Origin: Collinsella aerofaciens
Lineage (GTDB): Bacteria; Actinomycetota; Coriobacteriia; Coriobacteriales; Coriobacteriaceae
Length of the DNA stretch: 64,000 bases
NCBI RefSeq assembly: GCF_019131995.1
Contig: NZ_JAHONA010000009.1
Coordinates: forward strand, 15,557 to 79,556
Direction: 5' to 3'
Shown here piece by piece: positions 1 to 8,537 of this stretch. Under the pieces are notes generated by a model. That model ran no database searches. It saw nothing but the letters and a program-made list of their open reading frames with translations, and was not told where the DNA came from. The translations under genes were made by a program, and so were the position numbers. Numbering within the stretch: position 1 is the first letter of the stretch; the number at the start of each line of letters is the position of its first letter.

Positions 1-6
1 GCACAT

Positions 7-741
7 ATGTCCGAAGGCTGGAACATCTTGGTGGTTGATGACGAGCCTCCCATTAGGGCTGAGCTACGCTATCTGTTGGAAAAGGATACGCGTGTGGGTC
101 AGATTGCCGAGGCGGGCAATGTCACCGAAGCCGTGGAGTCGATTCTGTCGAACAAGCCCGACGTGTTGTTTTTAGACATTACCATGCCCGGTCGCTCGGG
201 AATTGAGCTTGCCGAGACGCTGCAGAACCTAAAGACGCCGCCGGTGGTTGTGTTTGTGACGGCGTTTGCCGAATTTGCCGCCGATGCGTATAACCTCGAT
301 GCGGTCGACTATGTCGTCAAGCCGGTCGAGGACGCACGCCTGTCAAAGGCACTCGACAAGATCGAGGCAGCCTTGGGTGCCCGTCGTGTTGCCCACGCTC
401 CGCGCCAGCCTTTGCGTCTGACGGTGGACCGCGGGGGCAAAAAGGTGTTCATTCCCGCCGCAGACGTCTGCTACTTTGAGGCGCGCGCCGATTTTTGCAA
501 CGCCATCTGCGCCGAGGGAACGTACCTGATCAATGAGTCGATCTCTTCGCTCGAGCGTCGCTTGGTCTCCGAGGGCTTTATTCGCGTTCATCGCAGCTAT
601 CTGGTCAATTTGGAAGACGTGCACAATGTCGAGATTGGCTCCACGGGGTTGATGGAGCTCAGGCTCGACCGCGTGAACTCGACGGTACCGGTGTCCCGTC
701 GTCGCGCCGCCGAGGTCAAGTCGCACCTGGGGCTTGCGTAA
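7..741 (+). CDS. LytTR-family response regulator (first copy)
   Basis: Cytoplasmic two-component response regulator that should bind DNA when phosphorylated. The receiver domain covers about residues 1-125, with the acidic pocket D11/D12, the phospho-acceptor D57 in FLDITMPG and the conserved Lys in VVKPVE. The LytTR DNA-binding domain covers about 138-244. It is a clear paralogue of the regulator at 5911..6627. No kinase follows it, so its partner is either just upstream of the window or the kinase at 4495..5838. The ATG at position 7 fits the receiver start, but the ribosome-binding site would lie outside the window, so a slightly earlier start cannot be excluded. Confidence 0.9.
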   Translation: MSEGWNILVVDDEPPIRAELRYLLEKDTRVGQIAEAGNVTEAVESILSNKPDVLFLDITMPGRSGIELAETLQNLKTPPVVVFVTAFAEFAADAYNLDAVDYVVKPVEDARLSKALDKIEAALGARRVAHAPRQPLRLTVDRGGKKVFIPAADVCYFEARADFCNAICAEGTYLINESISSLERRLVSEGFIRVHRSYLVNLEDVHNVEIGSTGLMELRLDRVNSTVPVSRRRAAEVKSHLGLA

Positions 742-833
742 GAGGCTTGCGTGCCGTCGTTTACCATCGCAGGTTTGGCATGGGCGCGCGGTGGGCATAA
801 TGGGTGGCATCGAATGAAATCGAAAGGATCATT

Positions 834-1778
834 ATGCCCGCGCTTATCACCCATCATCTGTTTGGCGAGGAAAGCATCGACCGTCTTCCGCAGGGCGTCA
901 TCACGTCCGATGAAGAGCGCATTGCCTTTATCTTGGGCAACCAAGGCCCCGACCCGTTTTTCTTTCACATTCTGACACCGCGTGTTTCCGACTGCACGCT
1001 GCTGGCGCAGGTCATGCATCGGTCGCGCATGTCTCGCCAGTTCGCGTGCCTGCGCGACGGCGTGTCGCACCTGCAGCCGCGCGATGCCAGCTTGGGTCGC
1101 GCCTTTGCGCTGGGCCTGCTGTCTCATTACGTGCTCGACCGCAACGCCCATCCCTTTGTCTATGAGCAGCAGTTTGGCATCGTGGAATCCGACTCAGAGC
1201 TTGAGGATTCGAGCAGTCAGGTCCATGCCGTGATCGAGAGCGACCTGGATGTACTGATGCTGCAGCTTAAACGCGCCGGCGCCACGGTCGACGATTACCC
1301 GCCGGCGGGCGAGATCGTCACCACCGATCGCATCAATCGCGTGGCCGGCGTGCTGATGAGCTATGTTGCCGGACGCGTGTACGGCATTGACATTCCGGCG
1401 GGGGAGTACGGTGCTGCCGTTGCCAATATGCAGCGACTTTACCGCGCGATTGAGCCGGCCGGCTCCGCAAAGACGCGCGCGATCTCGCTGGTTGAGGGCT
1501 TGGTGCACGACTACTCGCTGCTCGACGGCCTTGCCCATCGCGTGACGACGGAGCTGCCCGAGCGCACCGGTAACCTGGGCCATCTGGCATGGAAGAATCC
1601 CTTTACCGACGAGGTCTCGAACGAGAGTTTCCCCGAGGTCTTTGATCGCGCGCTGGTCGATTACGAGTGCACGGTCGCACGTTTTATCGAGACCGGTGAC
1701 ATGGATGCCGTGACCAGTCACGTCAACTACAGCGGTCGCGCGCTCAATGCCGATGAGGAGTTCGACCGCGAGGAATAG
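834..1778 (+). CDS. Zinc-dependent phospholipase C-like protein
   Basis: A 314-residue protein beginning MPALITHHLFGEE and containing many His and Asp residues (ITHH, LLSHYVLDRNAHP, HAVIESDLD). This resembles the zinc-dependent phospholipase C/S1-P1 nuclease-like fold found as a stand-alone protein in many Firmicutes and Actinobacteria. I see no signal peptide, so it is probably cytoplasmic and its substrate is unknown. The ATG at 834 is preferred over the in-frame GTG at 804 because an AAAGGA box lies just upstream of it. It stands alone between a regulator and a transporter on the same strand. Confidence 0.75.
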   Translation: MPALITHHLFGEESIDRLPQGVITSDEERIAFILGNQGPDPFFFHILTPRVSDCTLLAQVMHRSRMSRQFACLRDGVSHLQPRDASLGRAFALGLLSHYVLDRNAHPFVYEQQFGIVESDSELEDSSSQVHAVIESDLDVLMLQLKRAGATVDDYPPAGEIVTTDRINRVAGVLMSYVAGRVYGIDIPAGEYGAAVANMQRLYRAIEPAGSAKTRAISLVEGLVHDYSLLDGLAHRVTTELPERTGNLGHLAWKNPFTDEVSNESFPEVFDRALVDYECTVARFIETGDMDAVTSHVNYSGRALNADEEFDREE

Positions 1779-1879
1779 GGCCCGTGCGTGCCCCTTTGCC
1801 GAATCCTTACCGGCGGTTCTGGACAATTGGGGTACGATGAACTAACTGCATATCGGGCGAATACGAAGGGTCCCTGTCC

Positions 1880-3139
1880 ATGAAATACACCAAGCTCGAG
1901 CGTAACTGGGTTATGTATGATGTGGGCAATTCGGCCCTTGTGCTGCTCAATACCTCGGTGGTGCCCATTTACTTTAACGCCATCAATACCGGCGCTTCCT
2001 CGGCCGACCTGGTGGTCGCTTGGGGCAATGCGCAGACGATCGCCTCGCTGGTCATCGCCATGCTCATGCCCATTCTGGGCGCGCTTGCCGACTACGCCGG
2101 CAACAAGATCAAGTTCTTCTTGGGCTTCTTCCTCACGGGCCTGGTGCTTTGCCTGGCGCAGGCTATCCCAATGTCCGCCATGGCATTTTTGACCGTGTAC
2201 GTGCTGTGCACCATCGGCCTTAACTCTTCTATGACGTTCTACGACGCCATGCTGCCCGACATTACCACCGACGAGCGCATGGACGCCGTGTCCAGCTCGG
2301 GCTATGCCTGGGGCTACATCGGTTCCACCGTGCCGTTCGTCATCTGCCTGGCGCTCATCATGGGTGGCCCCGCTCTTGGCGTCCCTACCATGCTGGCAAC
2401 GCGTCTGTCGTTTATCATCACTGGCGCCTGGTGGCTCATCTTTACTCTGCCGCTCATTCGCACCTATAAGCAAAAGTACGGTCGCGAGCGCGGTCCCGAG
2501 GACACCATCGGCCACATCGTGGGCGGTGTGTTCTCCGAGGTCGGACACACCATGCGCGAGATCGCCCACAACAAGACCGTGCTGGTCTACATGATTGCGT
2601 TCTTCTTCTATATCGACGGTGTGCACACGGTCATTTCCATGGCTACCAGCTACGGCTCGGCTTTGGGCATCGATTCGACCCAGTTGGTCCTGGCGCTGCT
2701 CGTCACGCAGTTCGTGGCCTTTCCATCCGCCATCATCTACGGCAAGCTCGCCGGACGCGTGGGCACGCTCAACATGATCCTGGTGGCAGTCGCCGCCTAC
2801 ATGGGCATTGTGCTGTTCGCCGCGTTCTTCCTAAAGACCGCCTTTGAATTCTGGGTGCTTGCCATTATGGTCGGCCTGTTCCAGGGTGGCGTGCAGGCGC
2901 TTAGCCGTAGCTACTTTGGCCGCATTATCCCCAAGGAAAAGTCCAACGAGTACTACGGCTTCTTTGACATCTTCGGTCGCTATGCAAGCGTCATGGGCAC
3001 TTTCCTAGTGTCGGTCGTCACCTCGATGACCGGCAACCCGTCGCTGGGCGTCCTTTCCATTGGCGTGCTGCTGATCGTTGGCTTTATGCTGCTGGTCCGC
3101 CTGTCCCGCATGACTCGGGCGGCAGAGCATGCCGCATAG
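1880..3139 (+). CDS. MFS transporter of the UMF1/Atg22-like group
   Basis: A 419-residue integral membrane protein with about 12 hydrophobic segments. The opening KLERNWVMYDVGNSA is the typical N-terminus of the UMF1/Atg22-like branch of the major facilitator superfamily, a branch often linked to amino-acid or small-metabolite export. The later segment SRSYFGRIIPKEKSNEYYGFFDIFGRYA, which I cite only by its SRSYFGRIIPKEKS core, is also characteristic of the group. The substrate cannot be read from sequence. The gene appears monocistronic, with a possible terminator downstream at 3255..3289. Confidence 0.85.
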   Translation: MKYTKLERNWVMYDVGNSALVLLNTSVVPIYFNAINTGASSADLVVAWGNAQTIASLVIAMLMPILGALADYAGNKIKFFLGFFLTGLVLCLAQAIPMSAMAFLTVYVLCTIGLNSSMTFYDAMLPDITTDERMDAVSSSGYAWGYIGSTVPFVICLALIMGGPALGVPTMLATRLSFIITGAWWLIFTLPLIRTYKQKYGRERGPEDTIGHIVGGVFSEVGHTMREIAHNKTVLVYMIAFFFYIDGVHTVISMATSYGSALGIDSTQLVLALLVTQFVAFPSAIIYGKLAGRVGTLNMILVAVAAYMGIVLFAAFFLKTAFEFWVLAIMVGLFQGGVQALSRSYFGRIIPKEKSNEYYGFFDIFGRYASVMGTFLVSVVTSMTGNPSLGVLSIGVLLIVGFMLLVRLSRMTRAAEHAA

Positions 3140-3254
3140 GAGCGAGCGGCTATTGTGCCTGTCCACGGTACTCTTTTGGGGTTATCCGCAATAAACATTG
3201 CGACTTGCGAGCAATGATTTGCCCAAGTGGGTATGATGGAATCAGCTAGGTCGC

Positions 3255-3289
3255 GGGGCGTCGCCTGTGTTTGGCGGCGTCCCGTTTTT
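3255..3289 (+). terminator. Probable intrinsic terminator
   Basis: An 11-bp stem with G-U wobbles (GGGGCGTCGCC with GGCGGCGTCCC) is followed by GTTTTT. It lies between the MFS gene and the glycosyltransferase gene. Confidence 0.5.
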
Positions 3290-3310
3290 GTGTTGCAGGG
3301 AGGGTAAGGC

Positions 3311-4498
3311 ATGAACGCCACAGTCGTGATTCCAACGTATTGGGCGGGCGATGACGCTTGCGCAAACGCCCCTGGCACCTATGACCATTCGACGCGACTC
3401 AACGCCGACAATCCCGAACTCGACCGCTGTCTGGCCTCGCTTGAGCAGGTACGTGACATCCCGCGCATCATCCTTTTGGTGGTCTGTCCCGTTTCTGCCA
3501 CAGCCGATGTGTCGCTGCGCGTGCACGAGATTGTCGACGCGCATCCCACGCTCAAGGTCACCGTTGTCACCAACACCCAGGCCTCGCGCATTGCAGACCG
3601 GGTTGCTCAGATCGCGCCCAAGGGTTCGGGCGAGTGCGTGAGCCTGCGAGGCTACGGTGCCATCCGCAACATGGGGCTAGCCTGTGCCGCTGTGCTGGGG
3701 CATGACGCGGTTATCTTTTTGGATGACGATGAGACTGTCATCGACGCCGACTTTATGAAGCGCGCGACCTATGCGTTGGGGCAGCAGACACGTCAGGGCT
3801 TGCCGATCTTGGTCAAGAGCGGCTATTTCTACGATCGCGACGGCTCGCCGCTGGCTCCCACGGACAAGGCGGGCATCTGCCATCGTTGGTGGACCAAGCG
3901 CATCGAGTTCAACCGTTGGATGAAAAAGGCGCTCTCGGGCACCCGCATCTCGCGCTCCAACTACGTGTGCGGCGGCCTGATGGCCCTGCACGCCCGCGCC
4001 TTTACGCGTGTGGCCTTTGACCCGTTTATCACCCGCGGCGAGGACTTGGATTACCTCTTTAACATGCGCATGTTTGGCTACGACGTGTGGTTCGATAACG
4101 AGTGGACCGTGCGCCATCTGCCTCCGGAGTCCGAAAAGCGCTCACCGCGCTTTATGCAGGATGTATACCGTTGGTACTACGAACGGGCCAAGTTGACATT
4201 CGCCGCGCATCAAAAGGAGCTCATTCCCGTTACGGCGGCATCGCTCATGCCCTACCCGGGCCCGTGGATTTCGCGCGAGCTCGACGACCGCGTGCGCAAG
4301 ACCGCTATGGTCCGCAGCGTGTTTACCCGCGAGCATGAGGGCTACCTGCGCATCTGGCGCCATGGTATCGACGAGGCAAAGGCCTATGCGCGCCAAAACG
4401 CTGCAAGCTACCTGCGTTTCCAGAGCTTTTGGCCCAAGATCATGGACGGGCTTTGGCGTGACGCACAACTGATCAGTATCCTGGAGGGGGCCGAATGA
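3311..4498 (+). CDS. Glycosyltransferase family 2-like protein
   Basis: A 395-residue GT-A fold enzyme, predicted to be cytoplasmic. It starts with a typical beta-strand (ATVVIPTYW). The metal/nucleotide-sugar Asp cluster is FLDDDETVID around residue 140, and the acceptor-side acidic motif is RGEDLDYLF around residue 240. Donor and acceptor are unknown. Its stop codon overlaps the start of the downstream histidine kinase (ATGA at 4495..4498). The two are therefore translationally coupled, which suggests that the sensor and the glycosyltransferase work on the same process, perhaps envelope polysaccharide. That link is an inference from gene order. Confidence 0.8.
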   Translation: MNATVVIPTYWAGDDACANAPGTYDHSTRLNADNPELDRCLASLEQVRDIPRIILLVVCPVSATADVSLRVHEIVDAHPTLKVTVVTNTQASRIADRVAQIAPKGSGECVSLRGYGAIRNMGLACAAVLGHDAVIFLDDDETVIDADFMKRATYALGQQTRQGLPILVKSGYFYDRDGSPLAPTDKAGICHRWWTKRIEFNRWMKKALSGTRISRSNYVCGGLMALHARAFTRVAFDPFITRGEDLDYLFNMRMFGYDVWFDNEWTVRHLPPESEKRSPRFMQDVYRWYYERAKLTFAAHQKELIPVTAASLMPYPGPWISRELDDRVRKTAMVRSVFTREHEGYLRIWRHGIDEAKAYARQNAASYLRFQSFWPKIMDGLWRDAQLISILEGAE

Positions 4499-5838
4499 TC
4501 GACCGCCGCGCCCAGCGCGATAGTTCAATATCAATCTTTCGCATCATTGCCGTTGCCTGCGCCATTTGCGTGCTGGTGTACTTTATTTTTGCCTTGGTGA
4601 CCGGTATCGAGCCGATCGCCACGGTGATTGCCTGCGCGCTGCTGTGCATCTTTCTGTGCATCTTTATCTTTTTGACGCTCAATCCCGATTCGGTGCGCTC
4701 CCAGTACACCGAGGAGACGCTCTCGGTGGCCTCGGCCATGCTCGAGGACATTAAGGGCGGTCTGACGCAGGAGTCGGCGCGTTTGGTGTGCCGGCGCATT
4801 TTGCCCGAGACGCGCGCCATGACGGTGGCCATCACCGACGAGGACAACGTGCTTGCCTGCGCGGGCGAGTTTGAGGAAAAACTGCTGCCCGATACTCCCA
4901 TCCACACGCTTGCCACACGCTACGTTATCGAACATGGCATCGTGCAGTCGTTCAACCGTATGGTGGATGTCGTGGGCTCGGACGGCTCGCACAACCAAGT
5001 CCCCGCCGGCATTATCGCCCCCATCAAGGTGGGCGATCGTACCGTCGGCACGCTCAAGTTCTACTACAAGACCCCGCGCGCCGTCGACCGTACCCAGTAT
5101 GCGCTTGCCTCGGGCTTTGCCGAGATCTTGTCCACGCAGCTCGCCATCCACGAGCTCGAGGTGCAAAAGGAACTCACGGCGCGCGCCGAGGTGCGTGCGC
5201 TGCAGGCGCAGATTAACCCGCACTTCCTGTTCAACACGCTGAACACCATTGCATCGTTTACGCGCACCGACCCGCTGCGGGCCCGCGAACTGCTTCGTGA
5301 GTTCTCATCGTTCTATCGTGCCACGCTCGACAACTCGGGATCGCTTATTCCGGTCTCGCGCGAGGTCGCACAGACCAAGCGCTACCTTACCTTTGAGAAG
5401 GCCCGCTTTGGCGAGGACCGCGTGCTTGCGACGTTCGATGTGTCCGAGGACGTGGAAGATACGCTGGTGCCGGCGTTCGTGATCCAGCCGATTGTCGAGA
5501 ACGCCGTACGTCATGGTATGGGCGATGACGACGCCCTGAGGATCGACGTGACCGTTCACCAAGACGGCGAGGATGCAATCTTGATTGCCGTGGCCGATAA
5601 TGGCGTGGGCATGGATGAGGGTACCGCCGCCAGACTGTTTGACGAGCGTTCTGCCCGTCCCGACGCCAGCTCTCCCCAGGGTGGCGGCGCCGGTGTGGCC
5701 ATGCACAATATTTCGGAGCGCATCCATCGCTTTTATGGGCCGCACTCCTATACGCGTGTCGAATCGGCGCCGGGCAAGGGCACCAAAGTGCTCCTTCATC
5801 TTGATTTGTCAGAGAGCATCTTCGACATTCAAGAGTAA
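4495..5838 (+). CDS. LytS-like sensor histidine kinase
   Basis: Membrane sensor kinase of 447 residues. Two hydrophobic helices (about 13-36 and 40-62) anchor it, followed by a GAF-like sensor region (about 75-215). The His_kinase dimerisation motif is QAQINPHFLFNTLN with H243 as the likely phosphorylated histidine, and a GHKL ATPase domain follows (N-box QPIVENAVRHGM, G-box DNGVGMD). This architecture pairs with LytTR regulators, and one lies 72 bp downstream at 5911. It is coupled to the upstream glycosyltransferase by a 4-bp overlap. The signal sensed is unknown. Confidence 0.92.
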   Translation: MIDRRAQRDSSISIFRIIAVACAICVLVYFIFALVTGIEPIATVIACALLCIFLCIFIFLTLNPDSVRSQYTEETLSVASAMLEDIKGGLTQESARLVCRRILPETRAMTVAITDEDNVLACAGEFEEKLLPDTPIHTLATRYVIEHGIVQSFNRMVDVVGSDGSHNQVPAGIIAPIKVGDRTVGTLKFYYKTPRAVDRTQYALASGFAEILSTQLAIHELEVQKELTARAEVRALQAQINPHFLFNTLNTIASFTRTDPLRARELLREFSSFYRATLDNSGSLIPVSREVAQTKRYLTFEKARFGEDRVLATFDVSEDVEDTLVPAFVIQPIVENAVRHGMGDDDALRIDVTVHQDGEDAILIAVADNGVGMDEGTAARLFDERSARPDASSPQGGGAGVAMHNISERIHRFYGPHSYTRVESAPGKGTKVLLHLDLSESIFDIQE

Positions 5839-5910
5839 AATAAAAGGCTACGGGCTCAACGTCATGCGACGGATGCCCGGCGTAGTTAGTTGACGAAAGG
5901 TTTTATCCCT

Positions 5911-6627
5911 ATGCTGCGTGCGATGATTGTGGATGATGAGGCGCCGGCTCGCTCGGAGCTTCGCTTCCTGCTCGAGCAAACGGGCAAGATCGGCACGATC
6001 ACGGAGGCGTCGAGCGTCCGCTCCGCCATCGAGATGCTTATGGAAAGTCGCGTGGATGTCGTGTTTCTCGATATCTCGATGCCCGGTGCCTCGGGCCTGC
6101 AACTTGCCGAGGCGCTGCATAAGCTCAAAAATCCGCCGGCGATCGTGTTTGTGACTGCGTATAGTGACCATGCGGTCGAGGCATTCGACGTGGATGCCGT
6201 CGATTATCTGATGAAGCCGGTCGAGGAAGCTCGCTTGGATCGCGCGATCGAGAAGGTCATGCAACGCACCAAGCCGGTTACGGACAGCAAGGTGACCATC
6301 GAGCGTATCCCGGTGGAAAAGGGCGGCCGCAAGGTGCTCATTCCCGTGGACGACATTCGCTTTATCATGGCCAAGGACGATTACTCCTGCATCTATACCG
6401 TCGATGATCGCTTTTTGTCGACGACCTCGCTGGCGCAGTTTGAGGCCAAACTCTGCGACTTTGGCTTCTTCCGTGTTCACCGCCGCTATATCGTCAACTT
6501 GGCGTGCGTCACGGATGTGGAGACGGTGCCCTCGGGCGCCATCCAGCTGGGCATTACGGGCGTCGACGAACGCGTGCCGGTTTCGCGCCGCCGCGTCGTG
6601 CCGCTCAAGAAGGCTCTGAGTCTCTAG
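5911..6627 (+). CDS. LytTR-family response regulator (second copy)
   Basis: A 238-residue response regulator. The receiver domain has the DDE pocket at residues 8-10, the phospho-acceptor D54 in FLDISMPG and the conserved Lys in LMKPVE. A LytTR domain occupies about 130-238. The ATG at 5911 is chosen over the in-frame TTG at 5890 because GAAAGG sits at a good distance upstream. It follows the LytS-like kinase directly and is almost certainly its partner. The regulator at 7..741 is its paralogue. Strong terminator at 6634..6683. Confidence 0.92.
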   Translation: MLRAMIVDDEAPARSELRFLLEQTGKIGTITEASSVRSAIEMLMESRVDVVFLDISMPGASGLQLAEALHKLKNPPAIVFVTAYSDHAVEAFDVDAVDYLMKPVEEARLDRAIEKVMQRTKPVTDSKVTIERIPVEKGGRKVLIPVDDIRFIMAKDDYSCIYTVDDRFLSTTSLAQFEAKLCDFGFFRVHRRYIVNLACVTDVETVPSGAIQLGITGVDERVPVSRRRVVPLKKALSL

Positions 6628-6633
6628 CACACT

Positions 6634-6683
6634 GGCCCCGCAGCCCTGTAGACCCATCGTCTGCGGAGCCGTGGGGCCTTTTT
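6634..6683 (+). terminator. Intrinsic terminator of the kinase/regulator operon
   Basis: A GGCCCCGCAG/CTGCGG..GGGGCC stem-loop ends in TTTTT, directly after the response regulator gene. Confidence 0.75.
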
Positions 6684-6722
6684 GTATGTATCTGCCGAAT
6701 CGTTTTTTGCGGAAGGGATCCC

Positions 6723-7190
6723 ATGAACAGTGCAAGCGCCAAGCGTATCGACATCATCTCGGACACCCACGGCTATCTTTCGCCTGCGCTCCTGGATGAG
6801 CTTGAGGGCGCAGACCTGATTATCCACGCCGGCGACCTCACGTCAGAGATGGACTACGAGCACCTATGCACCATCGCCCCCGTGCGGGCCGTACTGGGCA
6901 ACAACGATTACTACCGCGACTACGGCCCCGATGTAGACCGTCTTGCGCTCTTTACCTACGAAGGACTCAAGTTCGCCGTAGCCCACTACCGCGAAGACCT
7001 TCCGGTGGGATCCGTAGACGTAGCCATCAACGGCCATACCCACGTAACCAAAGAAGCCCAAGTGGGCCGTTGCTTAGTCCTCAACCCGGGCAGCGCCAGC
7101 TACCCCAGAGGCACCCGAGGCCCCACCATGGCCAGAATGCTAGTAAAAGACGGCAAGATCCTAAGCACTAAATTTATTGACCTAGAGTAA
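6723..7190 (+). CDS. YfcE/MJ0936-type metallophosphoesterase
   Basis: A compact 155-residue calcineurin-like phosphoesterase. The metal-binding motifs are in order: DIISDTHG near residue 10, HAGDL near 38, GNND near 60, NGHTH near 108 and NPGS near 123. This is the minimal fold of YfcE-like enzymes, which cleave phosphodiesters in vitro and mostly have no known physiological role. The ATG at 6723 follows GGAAGGGA. The end of the gene uses unusually A-rich codons compared with its neighbours. Soluble and cytoplasmic. Confidence 0.88.
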   Translation: MNSASAKRIDIISDTHGYLSPALLDELEGADLIIHAGDLTSEMDYEHLCTIAPVRAVLGNNDYYRDYGPDVDRLALFTYEGLKFAVAHYREDLPVGSVDVAINGHTHVTKEAQVGRCLVLNPGSASYPRGTRGPTMARMLVKDGKILSTKFIDLE

Positions 7191-7201
7191 CCACAACAAA
7201 A

Positions 7202-7232
7202 GCGGGGGATGCAGATGCGTCTCCCGTTTCCA
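7202..7232 (+). terminator. Possible terminator after the phosphoesterase gene
   Basis: A 10-bp stem with wobbles (CGGGGGATGC with GCGTCTCCCG) is followed by a short T-rich stretch (TTTCCATTT). Confidence 0.45.
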
Positions 7233-7357
7233 TTTGAGCCAAAGGCAGAGCTTCAACAAAAACAATCAGACCAACCCCGCCGAGGAGCACGCGGGCTAGC
7301 CGCGCAGCGGCGCACGCCCGCAAAACTGGTTGAATAATGTGACGGCAGGGAGGGCTT

Positions 7358-7480
7358 CCGGGGCTGAGGGCGGGGGTTAAGTTTGTCGCGAGTTCCGCAC
7401 GCAAAGGAAAGCACTTAATGTGCTTTCCGTCTTGCGCAGGACTGTAGAGCAGCAAACTTAACCCCCGCCCTCAGCCCCGG
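7358..7480 (+). repeat. Long hairpin with nested inner hairpin
   Basis: Arms of 28 bp at 7358-7385 and 7453-7480 are perfectly complementary. The 67-nt loop contains a second stem (GGAAAGCA with TGCTTTCC, 7406-7428). A small CCCTCC/GGAGGG stem and an AAAAAATTTTTT tract follow. No coding sequence is supported in 7191-7599. Confidence 0.85.
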
Positions 7481-7523
7481 AGACCCTCCCGGAGGGACCC
7501 AAAAAATTTTTTCAAAAAAGTTG

Positions 7524-7553
7524 TTGCGCGCCGGACAGACTTCTGTGTATACT
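7524..7553 (+). promoter_or_regulatory. Promoter of tRNA-Asp
   Basis: A -35-like TTGCGC (7524-7529), an 18-bp spacer ending in TG and a -10 TATACT (7548-7553) lie 46 bp before the tRNA. Confidence 0.65.
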
Positions 7554-7599
7554 AATCCCCGCAGCGCACGCGAGCGGAAACAAACGCGAACGACTGTCT

Positions 7600-7677
<78 letters not shown>

Positions 7678-7685
7678 ACGCAATT

Positions 7686-7713
7686 AAAGCCACGTCTTCG
7701 GACGTGGCTTTTT
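7686..7713 (+). terminator. Intrinsic terminator after tRNA-Asp
   Basis: The stem AAAGCCACGTC/GACGTGGCTTT has a TTCG tetraloop and runs into a T tract. Confidence 0.85.
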
Positions 7714-8030
7714 GCGTTTAATGGGATATTGATCCACGCCCTAATATCTAAAACCACATCTCTCCAAATCTCATCTCCCATTCGCGAATAAAGCCCAACT
7801 GATATATATGTTCAAACAAGGCGTTTGTTGCACAACACCTGTTTAATGGGGTAGGGGGGTAGGTTATACTAAGTTTCAATGTAGGCCGGTATTGATGTAA
7901 TCAGCTTCAGGCTCGGCATCCAGTGGACACCCGATTTGCTATTTGGCTGTCCTGACGTTCGTTTGGCGTCTCGATGTAAGCTCGGCCCCGGAGCCCGTTC
8001 GAGCTGTTCCTATTCCTTGAAAGGGGAAAA
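7714..8030. other. Intergenic region before the Rrf2 gene
   Basis: This stretch of about 320 bp is more A+T-rich than its surroundings and holds no supported gene. A G-rich run (GGGGTAGGGGGGTAGG near 7848) precedes TATACT (7867-7872), a possible -10 for the Rrf2 gene. No convincing operator was seen. Confidence 0.4.
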
Positions 8031-8516
8031 ATGGACATATCGAGAAAGACTGACTATGCCCTTCGCATGCTTGCGATGCTTGCCGAGGAGCCGGAGCGGT
8101 TGCTTTCTGTTCGCACTGCCGCCGAAGAGGTCAACGTGCCCTATTCGTTCGCGCGTTCGATCCAGCATGGCTTGGTTCAGGCTGGCATCGTGGAGAGCCT
8201 GCGTGGCGTCCATGGCGGCATGCGTCTTAAAGTCAGTCCGGACGACGTCACCATTCGTCAGGTCGTCGAGGCCGTTCAGGGCCCTATGGTTATGAATGAT
8301 TGCACCGCACCCGATGGTGACTGTGCACGCATGGGCACGTGCTGCTATCATCCCCTGTGGGCCGGAGCTCAGGCGTTGATGCGCGACTACCTCGATTCCG
8401 TTTCGCTCGGCGACATCGTCGCTCACCGCCAGTTCCCGGCCGTCGATCCCAAGTTCGCCGACCGCGAAGCGTTTCCCGAGTACGCCACCTGCGCGTGCGC
8501 TTACCGGGAGGAATAG
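8031..8516 (+). CDS. Rrf2-family iron-sulfur transcriptional regulator
   Basis: A 161-residue winged-helix regulator beginning MDISRKTDYALRML, typical of Rrf2/IscR/NsrR proteins. The wing motif HGGMRL is near residue 61. Cysteines at 91, 98 and 104 (plus 105) match the three-Cys Fe-S ligand pattern of the family, and C155/C157 near the C-terminus are extra. It probably senses Fe-S status, NO or oxygen. The next genes, a DNA glycosylase and rubrerythrin, fit an oxidative-stress role, though control of them is inferred. AAAGGGGAAAA provides the ribosome-binding site. Confidence 0.88.
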   Translation: MDISRKTDYALRMLAMLAEEPERLLSVRTAAEEVNVPYSFARSIQHGLVQAGIVESLRGVHGGMRLKVSPDDVTIRQVVEAVQGPMVMNDCTAPDGDCARMGTCCYHPLWAGAQALMRDYLDSVSLGDIVAHRQFPAVDPKFADREAFPEYATCACAYREE

Positions 8517-8537
8517 CGCCGCATAAGGAGCATAGCC

